The position numbers were made by a program, and so were the translations under genes. 64,000 nucleotides of DNA from the NCBI GenBank assembly GCA_036435485.1, contig CM071594.1, forward strand, positions 199,046,216-199,110,215, written 5' to 3'. Source of the stretch: Saposhnikovia divaricata. Its lineage: Eukaryota > Streptophyta > Magnoliopsida > Apiales > Apiaceae. Position 1 is the stretch's first letter. Each line of letters starts with the position of its first letter. Under the pieces are notes generated by a model that was not told where the DNA came from, made no database searches, and saw nothing but the letters and a program-made list of their open reading frames with translations. This document shows, one piece after another, positions 33,783 through 45,553 of this stretch.

Positions 33783-36478
33783 TAGAGATGCAGAAAAAAT
33801 CTGAATCCGAAAAGCCCGTCCGATCCGATCCGAAAAAAATCTGGAAAAAATTCGATCCGAAAAAAGCCCGATCCGACCCTAATCCGGCCCAAAGTCCGAA
33901 ATGGGCTGTGTTTTTTTCCAGTGAATCCGGCCCGGCCCGGCCCGAAAATAAGACTGGATTTAAATCTGATCCGGAAAAAGCCCGGATATTAATCTTATTC
34001 GGATTAAATCCCGGTCCAATCCGGTTTAAAGCCCAAACCGGATTAAAATCCGGATCAATCCAGATAAGCCCGGATTAGTAAGCCCAAACAGATAATATAT
34101 ATTATGTCCGGCCCAATTCCAAATGTCCAATTCATTTTAGTAGCCCATGACCATGTCCATACTTACTCCATATATTATTACTTTAGTACTTTACTACGAT
34201 AATTAGGGATCGGACTATCAGACTAAGACTGGAGAATTGGAGGAGACTGAAGAATTGGAGGTGGCGAGAGTGATATGTAACTTGTAAGTATACATTCTTC
34301 AATTATCTACAATATACATGGAGAGTGATATGTATCTATGCGTGTGTATCTGTGCTGTAATCTTTTTATATGTGTGTGTAATTGTAGCCGTTGTATATCA
34401 GTATATATATTTATATGTCTACAATTTTATAGTTTACAACGGCTATAAATCTTACCGTTGTGGACTTGTGGTGTTGTTTATATATATATATATATATATG
34501 TGAATATGTATGCTTTTATATTCCCAATTTATTTCTCAATTGACCTAATTTCTTAATTCCTAATTTCTCAATTGTTGTTAATTATGGCTACATGTCAACA
34601 AACTCAATCCACTGCTACAGGTGCCACTTCTTCGGTTCCAGCCGCTTCAACCACTGCTGGTTATACAGTTCTAAATCACAATCATAAAGCTGATGTTTGG
34701 GCTCAAGGATTAAAATTTTTAAAACCAGAATTTGATATGCCTGTTAGATGGAACTCCACTTATAAAATGTTAAGGCGTGCATTTAGACAAAGGGCTGTTT
34801 TAATGGAATTTCATAATACTCGTAATGGGCCAGTTAATATAAGTAATGCAGATTGGGAAAGAATTGGACAGCTTGTAAGTCTTTTGAAATGTTTTCACAA
34901 GTCAACCAAAAAATTGTCGGGTGTTTATTATCCTACCACCCCATTAGTGTTAGGAGAGCTTTATTTAATTACATTGACACTTTCAGATTGGAAAAATGAC
35001 CCTATTTGGGGACCAGTTGTGTATGAGATGCGAATCAAGTTTTTGAAATATTATGAAGAAATGCCTCAAATATTTTGTTGTGCTGCTGCTTTGAGTCCTA
35101 AGATTGGAGTTGATGGAGTTGAAAGTCTATTAGAATGTATTAATAATAATTTAGGATTGAGTAATGAAGCTACTACTGCTACTATTCTTAAATTTAATGA
35201 AACACTAAATGCATTTTGTGATCATTATGATACTTTATATGGAGCAAAGCCACGTGATGCCCCTGTAGAAGCTGGTAGTAATAGATCTCTTGCTCTTGAG
35301 TTGGCTATTTCTCGTAAGAAATCAAAAACTATAAGCTCAAGTAATGAATTAGTTAAATATAGAATGACTGATTTTGTTGGCGAGGAATCAGATATATTGG
35401 AATTTTGGAAAAGAATGTCATGTCATTATCCTGTTATGGCCATAATGGCCCGTGATATACTAACCGTCCAATCTAGTACTGTAGCTTCGGAGTCTGCATT
35501 TTCTTTAGGTGGCAGAGTGTTAAATGAAAAGAGAAGTCGTTTAAACCCGCAATCACTGGAAGTGTGCATCTGCTACAAGGATCATCTTGCTGCAGCAAAA
35601 CGAGTACAAGATCAAGAATCTGATGAAGATAGTTCAGATGATGATGATGATGAAATTTCGTTAGAGAGTGAAACTACCGAAGATTCAACATAAAAAAGGG
35701 TAACATTCTGGACTATTATTAAATTTCTGGACTATTACATTCTGGAATCTGGACTTGTTTTTACATTTCATAAAACTAATTTTTGATCTACCTGTATTAC
35801 AAACTCTGATTTCTGGACTAATTTTTGAAATATAACATGCTGCATTGTGCAAGTACTAACACTTCAGTTTAATCAGGATAAAAAAATGTTGACATGGACA
35901 TTAAAAGCTAAAGGAGGCTGCTGGTTAAAGTAATAAGGAACCTGAAGGCAAGCCATGAAGTGAAGTTAATCCAACATGCTGCTTACAGATTCTGACTTGT
36001 TCAATTAGGCACAGCCTTTTCTAATCAGAGCTAAATAATAGGATTTTGACTTAGCAAGGTCTCTGCAACGTGTATTATTATATATATTCAATATATACAG
36101 CAGTTGATGCCTTTTACACCAATTATATTTTCTAGCAAAATTGGTTTTAATCAAACTCAATCACAGGTTATACTTATATATCCATTTTCAGAGTGTGTAT
36201 TAGTCAAGATAAGTTACATAATGTTTATATAAACGTAATACAGGGTTCAGAACATTACAAACCAATTAGAAGAAATGTTTAAAAAGGACCAGGCCCGGTT
36301 TTGGCCCGATCCGGCCCAATTCAGTCCGAAGCCCGAAACAGGCCTAGTATTTTCCTTGGAGGCCCGGCCTGGTCCGGCCCGATTTTTATGAAATCCCGGC
36401 CCGATCCGGTTTTAAAAAAAAATAGATTTATTAAAGCCCGGCCCGAATCCGGCCCGATCCGGTTTTTGTGCATCTCTA
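33783..36478 (+). mobile_element. hAT transposon (2.7 kb) in the chromovirus integrase
   Basis: Ends are TAGAGATGCAGAAAAA and, reverse complemented, TAGAGATGCACAAAAA. The 8-bp duplication GTTCAGGC (33775-33782 and 36479-36486) is exact. Both subterminal regions (33800-34080 and 36285-36470) are dense in CCGATCCG, CCCGGCCC and TCCGG words. One transposase-derived frame lies in the middle. Sequence from 35700 to 36280 is noncoding. Confidence 0.97.
34584..35693 (+). CDS. hAT transposase, internally deleted (C-terminal half)
   Basis: The ATG at 34584 opens 369 codons. Residues about 50-65 match the DVSTRWNSTYxML-type segment of RICESLEEPER-like hAT transposases. The last third has the hAT C-terminal dimerisation region: EFWKRMSCHYPVMAIMARDIL, then VASESAFSLGGRVLNEKRSRL. 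It ends in an acidic tail. Full-length members have about 650-700 residues with an N-terminal BED zinc finger and catalytic Asp residues. Here a Ser/Thr-rich start joins directly to the middle of the protein, so the DNA-binding and most of the catalytic region are missing. The remaining frame is uninterrupted. Catalytic activity is unlikely; dimerisation could persist. Confidence 0.85.
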   Translation: MATCQQTQSTATGATSSVPAASTTAGYTVLNHNHKADVWAQGLKFLKPEFDMPVRWNSTYKMLRRAFRQRAVLMEFHNTRNGPVNISNADWERIGQLVSLLKCFHKSTKKLSGVYYPTTPLVLGELYLITLTLSDWKNDPIWGPVVYEMRIKFLKYYEEMPQIFCCAAALSPKIGVDGVESLLECINNNLGLSNEATTATILKFNETLNAFCDHYDTLYGAKPRDAPVEAGSNRSLALELAISRKKSKTISSSNELVKYRMTDFVGEESDILEFWKRMSCHYPVMAIMARDILTVQSSTVASESAFSLGGRVLNEKRSRLNPQSLEVCICYKDHLAAAKRVQDQESDEDSSDDDDDEISLESETTEDST

Positions 36479-36872
36479 GTTCAGGCCCTAAAATCTTCCG
36501 CTCTCCAACTTCTTCCCAACACATTGGAGACCGACATCTTCATCCGTATAAAGCTTCATATGGGGCATTCCTATACTCGCATGGTAACTGTTGTTGTTGG
36601 AAAAATTCGATCAACGACAAGTGGTCATCCCAACTTCCCTTAAAATCGATGGCACATACTCTCAACATGTCCTCTTTGGTCTGGATGGTTCTCTCGCTCT
36701 GTCCGTCTGATTGGGGGTGGTATGCAGTACTCATGTTTAACTTGCTCCCCACCCAATCCTGAAAACTCCTCCAGAACCTGGAGTTGAACCTTGGGTCTCT
36801 CCCAGATGCAATGCTCACAGGAACCCCATGCCTTACCACGACCTCCTTAGATATCTCATAAAATTTGACCAT

Positions 36873-39602
36873 TCGAAATAATGGGTTTCGTAAAAAAGCT
36901 AATGACTTTTACATACACTCGTCTGTACCGTAAAGACGTTATATCAATTCGAAATCTTCATTTAATAATTCGTACATATCGTGATTGCAAAAATTTCTCA
37001 TCCACCCATAAAATTACTATTCGTCCATGTTTCGAATATTCTCGAAAATTAGGGTTAATGCAGTCTCCTCTTCTTAAAAGGATTCTATCTTAAGAACCTA
37101 AGGATAATAGTTGTGGATACAATTCCAACCTTACCCTTTCCAACTCTCAGGTTGACACCTCAACCCTATTGTTCTCTCCCTTGGTCTCACCAACGCCTTA
37201 ATGTTGTTCCTCAACGCATACTCTCCTCGACCTGTATTCCTTATCGGTTGTTCTATGATTGAAAATCTCTATCCCACTACTTACACGTTCCTCTTCTACC
37301 TTGTTCATAGTATCCGTGTTGAGTTCCTGTATCGTTGGCCCGTGAATACTTTGTGGTCGTGTTTTGTAATCCGAGACAACGTCAATACGCACGGTATTCC
37401 TCATATTCCTTCGCTTGATTAGCAGGCATGTGTTGCCTCCCGTCAGCCGTTACCACTTGCTATAGATACTGTATAGTCTTCGGTATACGTCGAACCAGTT
37501 CAGCTACTATGTCCCTCGTTCATTGACTTTTTCGTAACGCAAGAGAAGCGAAACTTCTTCTTTCGCAGTACGCTCTATAGGAGACGTCCTTACGTTCGCA
37601 TGGCGATGATCATGATAACAACATTCATTTCATGGATAAGTTTTTATTCTCGGCTGCCCCATGAAACCTAAGGCACGACACTAAATATGAATTCGATCGT
37701 CTGGACAATTCTTCTTCCCTGTCCGTCAGCCACAGATCAAATTATTGCATACGCTCAATCTCTTTGTTAAATATACTTGAAAGCACCTTCAATATTCGAA
37801 GTTTAACCTTAAGTCTTTATCTGACGTAATCGCTGCAGAATTTTTATATTGCACCACCATCTCTTCCGTATATAAATCCATAATCTTCTAAATGGGAAGT
37901 CTCTCGTAGTTAAATCACTTGGTCCAACAATTATAAATCAACTAGGGCCATCTCTTGGCTCGGTCTTTGGCGACCTACTTATGAAATTCATTACAATTCT
38001 GTCCACGTTAAAGATTTTCTACAGGCGGAATTAATCCATTAGATCTCTATCATTCTGCTTTTGGAATGTCGCGTTTGTACTTAATAGTTTGCCAATACCA
38101 TTCTTCATTTCAGTTTACCAAACATTCCCTTAATTCTCTGTACATCTTTGTCCTTCCCATAATTTAGTCATTTTCCTCTAACAATATTCTTTATTGTATA
38201 TACTCTATTTTCTTGGTCAATACTGACTGAATTCCAATTTCGAATAATCCCTTCTATAGGTATCGGCCACCACACTGGCCTTTCCTGGGAAATAACAAAT
38301 TTCTCCATTATACTCCCTGCTCTTTTTCGTCACCTTCTCTCTCTTATGTTCAGTCCTAATATGAAGATATACTTATGGCACTTGTGGAAAACTTTCACAC
38401 TTTTCTCATAAGGTTAACGTCTCAGTTTTATGCGTGGACGCCATCATGACTAATCCCAGACTCACGGTTAGTGCTATCTCATAACCTTTATGTTGTTTAG
38501 AAGTATAGGCTATCATCCTTTTTCTACTGCATCAGCACACCTCTTAAACCCTCGAAAGACGCATCATCGTGACTCTCAAAGTCCTCTTTTTATCATCAAG
38601 TATAGCTAACAACGAGGTTGTTGCTAATATCTCATTTCATCCCAAAACTTTGTTCATTAATCCATAAAGGCTTCTGACTCATTAGTCCATTCAAACGATA
38701 CTACCACAATTTTATAACGTTTATATTAGTGTGAAATGCCAACTTTGGCACAGTACATAGGTCGATCTTGAGTTGGTGAAACCTTCCCTTCAACCTTATC
38801 TTTGAAAAACAACTACTCATTTTAACTAGTCAACAATTCCTCCATTTCCGATAAGGGTATCAGTTCTCGATGGTATATGTAAGATGTCGTACGCTCGTCC
38901 TCTTTCACAACTGGCGCCAATCAGTCTGAGGCCTGCATGCTGCTGCGATTTCCAATAAAATTGATTAGGTGGTAATCTCGAAGGATCATTGGCATATATC
39001 CATGCATCCATTTGCTATTAGGGGCCTGTTAAACTTTATGTCTCTCTATGTGCATCAATCCCTTTAAGCTAAGTAAAGCTTCACATTCTTGCCACGATAT
39101 TTCTTCCTTTCTTGTCCATCTCACTTCCATGTTAGTTTCCTCCAAGGATATGTTTTACATCGCAATCGATTTGCATTTCTTGGATCAGGAAAAGGCTTGG
39201 TAACTCCAGAATTCATTAATATAACATCCTGACAATGGTTGGTAGGAGCGTGCTCCCAACCACCTCATCATTTCTTATAACTTTCCCCACACCAATATTA
39301 AAGGTCTTGTGGTATGCCCTGACAGGTTATCTCTACTTCAATAATTACTCGGCATAACGCTCTGGCTGCACAATTACAACATTTGGTTTTTGATCTCATA
39401 TTGGTGTAACGGTTCACAATTGTACCTCCCGTTCACCTTAGAGTAATCACTTTGAAAGGAATAGTTTCAAAATAACAAGGTCCAATAGATAATCTCAATA
39501 AGAATTCCACATTGGATGTTCCAAGAATGTTGATGGTTCCAAATACTAGGAGTCTCGATTTTTGGAGATGTAAGGATGGACAGAAAGAATACAACAAGGT
39601 TT
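36873..39602 (-). pseudogene. Decayed chromovirus-related sequence left of the CACTA element
   Basis: No long frame. At 37040-37085 the words AATTAGGGTTAATGCA, CTTCTTAAAAGGATTC and TAGTTGTGG repeat, in diverged form, the LTR end, polypurine tract and gene end seen at 33190-33260. At about 37795-37895 the sequence aligns, with many differences, to the integrase segment at 36780-36870. I read this as the 3' end of an older, related element in the same orientation. The rest, to 39602, shows no recognisable domain. Confidence 0.5.
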
Positions 39603-39621
39603 CACTACACCAAACTGGCAA

Positions 39622-40325
39622 ATTAGTAACAAATAAAAAAACCCATTAGTAACAGATATATCCGTTACTAATTAGTAACGGATATATCCGTTACTAATGT
39701 CATTAGTAACGGATATATCCGTTACTAATTAGTAACGGATATATCTGTTACTAATGAGTCAGATCCGTTACTAATTAGTAACGGATATATCTGTTACTAA
39801 TGAGTCAGATATCCGTTACTAATTAGTAACGGATATATCCGTTACTAAATGTCCAAATCCGTTACTAATTAGTAACGGATATATCCATTACTAATTAAAT
39901 TATCCGTTACTAATTAGTAACGGATATATCTGTTACTAATGAGTCAGATATCCGTTACTAATTAGTAACGGATATATCCGTTACTAAATGTCCAAATCCG
40001 TTACTAATTAGTAACGGATATATCCGTTACTAATTAAATCATCCGTTAATATTAGTAACGGATATATCCGTTACTAGTCACTTTAGTAACGGATATATCC
40101 GTTACTAATTAGTAACGGATATATCTGTTACTAATTGGTTTAATATCCGTTACTAATTAGTAACGAATATATCCGTTACTAATGTCTACATCTGTTACTA
40201 ATTAGTAACTAATTAGTAACGGATATTTCCGTTGCTATTTTTCTATATCCGTTACTAATTAGTAACGGATATATCCGTTACTAATATCGTTGGTAAAGGA
40301 TATATCCATTACTAATTAGTAAATG
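39622..40325. repeat. Left subterminal array of the CACTA element
   Basis: About 700 bp of near-identical palindromic units built on GTAACGGATATATCCGTTAC, flanked by TTA/TAA and separated by short variable spacers (such as GAGTCAGA and TGTCCAAA). These are the expected transposase-binding repeats. Confidence 0.95.
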
Positions 40326-42650
40326 GATAATGTATTAATAAAATTTTGAAACAAATAAAATAAAATGAGATTAAATAAGGAAAAAATTATGTATATTTTA
40401 GGTAATATTATTATGTATGTTTTAAGTAAAATTATGGATGTTTTTAAGTAAAATTGTATATGTTTTTATATTACTTAAATAATAATATTAATAGGTTTTA
40501 AAAATAAATAAAATAAATTATTTTCAAAAAAGTTATGAAAAACAATTATAGTACAGATATCGATTCCCCCCTTTTATTTCAGACCTAATTGACTTTCCCC
40601 CTTAATAATTCCCCCCCTTCATTTTCAGACCTAATTTGGAACACTTATATTACATCTTTCTGTCTCAGTGTCTCCCTCTGTCTCTACGCCGCACTCAACC
40701 AACAGCCGCCGAGAACGTATTCAGACCGTCACTGCCGCCGAGAACGAACAGCTTCTCCGTCTCTAATCGTGCCACATCTCAATTAGGTAAGCTTCAATCT
40801 TTTTTCAGTTCTATGTCCTTCAAAACCCAGAAAACGTAATGACTATTTCTTGCTTTCCCTTCCATTACTATTTCATCTATCTGTAATGTGTCCAGAGGGA
40901 GAGTAAGTGTTAATTGAGTTCTATGTCGATTTTATATCCTTAATTGAGTGTATTGCCCCTAATTGTTTTGACAGCCAATGCTAAGACTGTGTACAAAAAG
41001 AACTTCCGGTGAAACCACAAAAGATGCATATGTATTATGTATAGTAGTAAATGAACTCTGACAGATGAAAAAATGCCACTAGGAGACATCACATAGGAGT
41101 AATGACAAACAGAATCCAAAATTCCTGTTACTCTGTCATACAACAGAGTTTATTAGTTAAAAAGCAGAAAAAAATAACAGGGGAAAAAAAGATTACCAGA
41201 AAATGAGTCTTTTAGCTTGATGTTTTACCACTCTTTAAGTTTGATCTAAAAACAAAGTTAAGACCAGAAGATTGACAAGTTGGATCTTATCACAATTACT
41301 AGCTAGTGTACAAAGTTCAACCAGCTTTTCAATTAGTTCAACCAGCGTTTCGATCCCACTCAAGTATAAGAAGCAGAGTAGCTACGGTTCATAATCTATC
41401 AGAAAGGGTACTTTCGATTGTTTATATTTTAGATCTTATACCATTTTAATAAGTATAAACTGCAAAGTAATAAATTCTGTTCTTATATACATATATAGAA
41501 ACGTAGAGACAGGATCAATTAGAAGATGAAAACTCTACAAAAGCTGGTGCCAAATGCAAATAAGGTTCAACTTTTTTCAGTTGATCTGTTTTCAGCACGA
41601 AAAGTTACAATACTTGTAAATTGAATTACTTAATTACTTTTTTTCTAATAAAAACCTTTACAGACTGATAAAGCTTCTTTGTGTACTGTATAACCATTCT
41701 AGAATTAGTGAATATCTGCTATTTTCTGCTGCTTTTTAGCTGAGTATATTCTGCTGTTTCTTGTGTTGTCAATTATTTTGTATGTTTCTGGTATACAGCT
41801 CTTATATAATATGATTGTTGAACAATTTGGGGGTGTCTTGCTGTGGACATAGTTTGTTTAAGTATCATCAGCACATGTCTCACAGCCATTATGATTATAT
41901 GATGTAATGCTGCTTTGAACATGATTATTTAGTTTGTTTAACCAGATCTTGAAAAATTCTAAAATATTTTGTTGTATTCTGTCTGTTGTCTTTTGAATCT
42001 TGTTTTTTGATGTGTAAGATGATATTTGTAGATCCTGTCTAAATATCTCACTGAATTTGAACTTGTGTCATGCTCCAAAAATGTAGGGTAAAGCAGTTAA
42101 TGTGATCAAGTTCAATGCAAGAGGCCTGAATTTATTGAATGGTAAATTAACCATTGAAGCCACCTTCAAGGTTGCATCCAAATCAGTTAAGAATCCGAAC
42201 TTTCATTGTATGTTGTGTTCTTCTTTGACTTACTACAAGACACTAATCTATATATGACATACTACAGAGAGTTGATATTAGTTACAGGAACTCGACGATA
42301 ACTCCTGATCAGGTACATGACACTACTATGTCAGAACACATGTCTAGACAGTTCTTTTTTGTAATAATAATGCATGCTTGGGTCAACTACAAAATGGCTC
42401 TTTGTTTATCATATATAAATCATGTTCTGATCTTGTGACTTAAAGTTAGGTGTACAATTTAATATGCAGACTGTAATATTTTGAACTTTCATTCGGGAAA
42501 ATACATTGAACTTTCATTCAGTGTAGTTTATACTACTACATGATGCAAGCTAATGTTGATTGGTACTATATATTACATATAGGATTATACAGGATTAGTT
42601 ATAACTAAGTTTTGATCTGCTATATATATGTATATATATATGTTTGTTCG

Positions 42651-42682
<32 letters not shown>

Positions 42683-42772
42683 ATGTATGTATGTACTTAT
42701 TTCGTGGTGTATGTTTATATATTATTGAGTTCTTATTCTAAACTCTAGCTATTATCAAATATATACTATAGG
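40326..42772 (+). other. CACTA leader region before the transposase gene
   Basis: No confident coding exon. A CT-rich stretch (40560-40790) with TCTCCCTCTGTCTC, ending in a good donor AATTAG/GTAAGCTT at about 40785, looks like a transcribed leader exon of the transposase gene. Short frames here have no recognisable domain. TA and TG repeats lie at about 42630-42700. Confidence 0.45.
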
Positions 42773-45353
42773 ATGTCGGAACCAATAGACAAATCATGGA
42801 TGAGTGAACCCGACATAGGCAACACAGTTTATTCATTTGGAGTTAAGGCGTTTCTTAAATTTGCAGAGTGGAAATTGGGTGGGGAGAAGTGCCGGAATGG
42901 AACATGGCTTACTTATAAAGAAGTGGGATATCATTTAATCTCATCCGGTATAGTTAAGCACTACCGTGTATGGAATTTACATGGTGAGACCCCTTCTAAT
43001 GTTGCCGTTCATCCTCCATTCGTTGCAAATAATATTCGGGAAAAAGCATCGAGTGATGTCGGGATTGGGATGGAAAACCCCGAGGAAGAAATCATTGGGG
43101 ATGTCGGGATTGGGATGGAAAATTTCGTCGACTCTGCTTATGACTTGCACGGTGATGCGACGAGGGGTGATGGTAGTTTGGGAATTGATGATGAACCTTA
43201 TGTTCCTGAACCGGACTTGGGAAAGAGGTATTGGGATTATAAGAGAAAAGCTACTGAAAAATTGTATCCTACATGTGAGGGTCCTGAGACAACTCTATCA
43301 TCACTTGTAGAATTACATAATTTGAAGAAGGAATTCGGTTGGTCTGGAAATGGTATGACAGTACTATTAACCTTGTTGAGGCGATGGTTGCCCAAAGGTA
43401 ACACCCTTCCTGAGAAGTATCCGGTAATGAAGGCGATGTTGAAAGACTTAGGGATGAAGGCTACTTGCATTCATGCGTGTGAGAACAACTGTATTCTATA
43501 TTGGAAGACCAACAAAGATTTGACAGAATGTCCCCAGTGCAAGGCACACAGGTTTAAAGTTAACGGGGGGAAAGGGAGGAAGAATTCCAAGGAGCCTAAA
43601 AAGGTACTGAGGCATTTTCCATTAATTCCAAGATTGAAGCGATTGTACACTATACCGTGGATAGCGCATGAGATGACATGGCATGCACGAGCAGAGACTT
43701 CTGCTACTTATATGCGCCATCCAATTGATTCAGGTCAATGGAAAATTTGTAATGAAAAATGGCCAGAATTTGCTAATGAGCAGCGCAATGTCAGGCTTGC
43801 AATTGCAACCGATGGTTTTAATCCGCGTGGCATTCAGTCTACTAGTTATAGCTGTTGGCCTGTTATCACTGTGCCTTACAATCTCCCCCCTTCCATGTGT
43901 ATGAAATCAGAGTTTCAGATGTTGTCTTTACTTATACCTGGTCCAAAGGCACCAAAAGGAGACATTGATGTTTTTCTTGAACCTTTGTACGATGAGTTGA
44001 AAGAGTTGTGGATAGGAGTGCCGGCTTATGACATGAACTTAAAAGAAAATTTCAATTTGAGGGCTATGCTTATGTGGGGGATCCATGATTTTCCTGCATA
44101 TGGAAACTTGGCGGGCTGCGTTACACATGGTTACAAAGCTTGTCCTATTTGTGGTGACGATACTCCTTCCATATATTTAAAGTCTAGCAGGAAGAATGTA
44201 TACTTAGATTACCGCATATTCCTTAAAGCCAATCACCCATTTAGGAAAGGCAAGTACTTGGGACTAGTGGGTAGCAAGAAAGAAGAGCTTCGAACTCCTC
44301 CAGAACGATTAAATGGCGATGAACTTTTGCAAACGTTGAGTAATGTGAAGTACATACCTGGTCAGAAGCGGAAGAGAGTCCACGAAGTTACATCGGCATG
44401 GTATAGAAAGTCTATATTGTTTGATCTTCCTAACTGGATCCATCACAAAGTTCGTCATGTCATTGATGTGATGCACACTGAAAAGAATGTTGCAGAGCAC
44501 GTACTAGACACGATTCTTGGTAAGAAGGACAAATCAAAAGATACTATCCAGGGACGAGAGGATATGAGGGAACTTGGCATACATCGGGATCAATGGATGC
44601 AAACTGATGCTGCAAGTGGGAAACAAGTTAAGCCTATAGCACCGTTCTGCCTAACTAAAGCAGAGAAGATGGATTTCCTTAAAACTTTGAAAAATTTGAG
44701 GCTCCCATCAGGTTTTTCATCTAATCTGAGTAACATTGTCAGTCTTGATCCACCCGGTTTGCTTGTAATGAAGTCACACGACTATCATGTGATTATGCAA
44801 TATCTTTTGCCCGTGCTACTTCAACATGCTTTCCCAACTCATCCTGAATTACGGAGAGCTCTACATCAGATAAGCCTGTTTTTTAACCTTCTGTGTTCGA
44901 AAGTTGTAAGTCGAAGAGAAATCCAAGATGCCAAGTACATGGTTGTAGAGGCATTGTGCGTGCTGGAAAACAAATACTTTTCAGTATCATTCTTTGACAT
45001 TAGCGTTCACATTATTGTGCATCTAGCTGATGAGGCATTGATGTGTGGACCAGCCCCCTTTCTCTGGATGTATCCGTTTGAGCGGTAAATTAATTACTTC
45101 TTCCAATCCAATTTTTTGTTATCCTTGCTTTTAAATTAATAAATGTATTCATTCATGAGTTTAGTAATTAATTAGGTCAATGAAGGAGTGCAAAGATATA
45201 CCCAGTAACAAACGATATGTTGAAGGATCGATTGCAGAGTCATACCTTGTCAGAGAGTCTGTTAGGTATGCAATGGAGTACATTCCAAATTCACAACACA
45301 AAACCACAGGTCAAGTGTTTCTAGATGGAAATGATGATGATGAGGGACCTTAG
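42773..45353 (+). CDS. CACTA transposase, TNP2 type (Transposase_21 family)
   Basis: Nuclear DDE transposase that would cut and join the CACTA ends. Exons 42773-45084 and 45176-45353 join as GAGCG plus GTCAATG, in frame, giving 829 residues. The first 75 residues have the transposase-associated domain (KSWM, a FLKFAE segment, RNGTWLTYKEV...HLISSGI). The TNP2 core runs roughly from residue 290 to 600, with HARAETS, LAIATDGFNPRG, ACPICGDD and DVMHTEKNVAEHVLDT motifs. After it comes the C-terminal portion with SVSFFDISVHIIVHL and, across the intron, EGSIAESYL. The C-terminus is short: full TNP2 proteins usually continue several hundred residues, so a truncated tail ending in an acidic DDDEGP is an oddity. 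An upstream noncoding exon is likely. Confidence 0.9.
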
Positions 45354-45553
45354 GCTCCTTAATAAAAGCATTTCACGTGCCCTCACGACAGGTTAACTAG
45401 CACATGACACGGCTTAAAGGAAAGCCCATCTCTCCATCTGTGTAAAGCTTATGCTATAGTATCTCTCCCATCTTCTGTCACTAACAATGTCGTCCAGAAA
45501 CCATCTTTTATCACTCCTCATTGCTTCTCTTCTCTTCTCTCTATCATTTGCAG

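Larger units (their letters stand above)
33242..36872 (-). pseudogene. Chromovirus integrase (C-terminal part) with chromodomain-like tail, split by a hAT element
   Basis: Coding parts are 36872-36479 and 33782-33242 around the hAT insertion. The right part has RHGVPVSIASGRDPRF, YHPQSDGQSERT (catalytic Glu) and a WDxxLSLIEF-type stretch. The left part has the VFHVSMLRPY segment and an ILRNKxVxLVRVLWRN(Q)xxEESTWE pattern, typical of the chromodomain that follows chromovirus integrases. In the DRDPRF position the second catalytic Asp is Gly (SGRD). A TGA interrupts the frame near 33576, between the SPRFI and PFEIL segments. The N-terminal zinc domain and first catalytic Asp are absent; homology stops abruptly at about 36873. 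Confidence 0.88.

Noticed and set aside
39622..40325. Regular repeats with spacers resembling a CRISPR array
   Set aside because: The units are palindromic CACTA subterminal repeats between matching terminal CACTA ends and a 3-bp duplication, in a plant genome. Spacers are short and recurrent, and no cas genes exist.
40589..40839. Overlapping small plus frames as coding exons
   Set aside because: CT-rich leader-like sequence ending in a splice donor; the two frames have unrelated, low-complexity products, so a noncoding leader exon is more likely.
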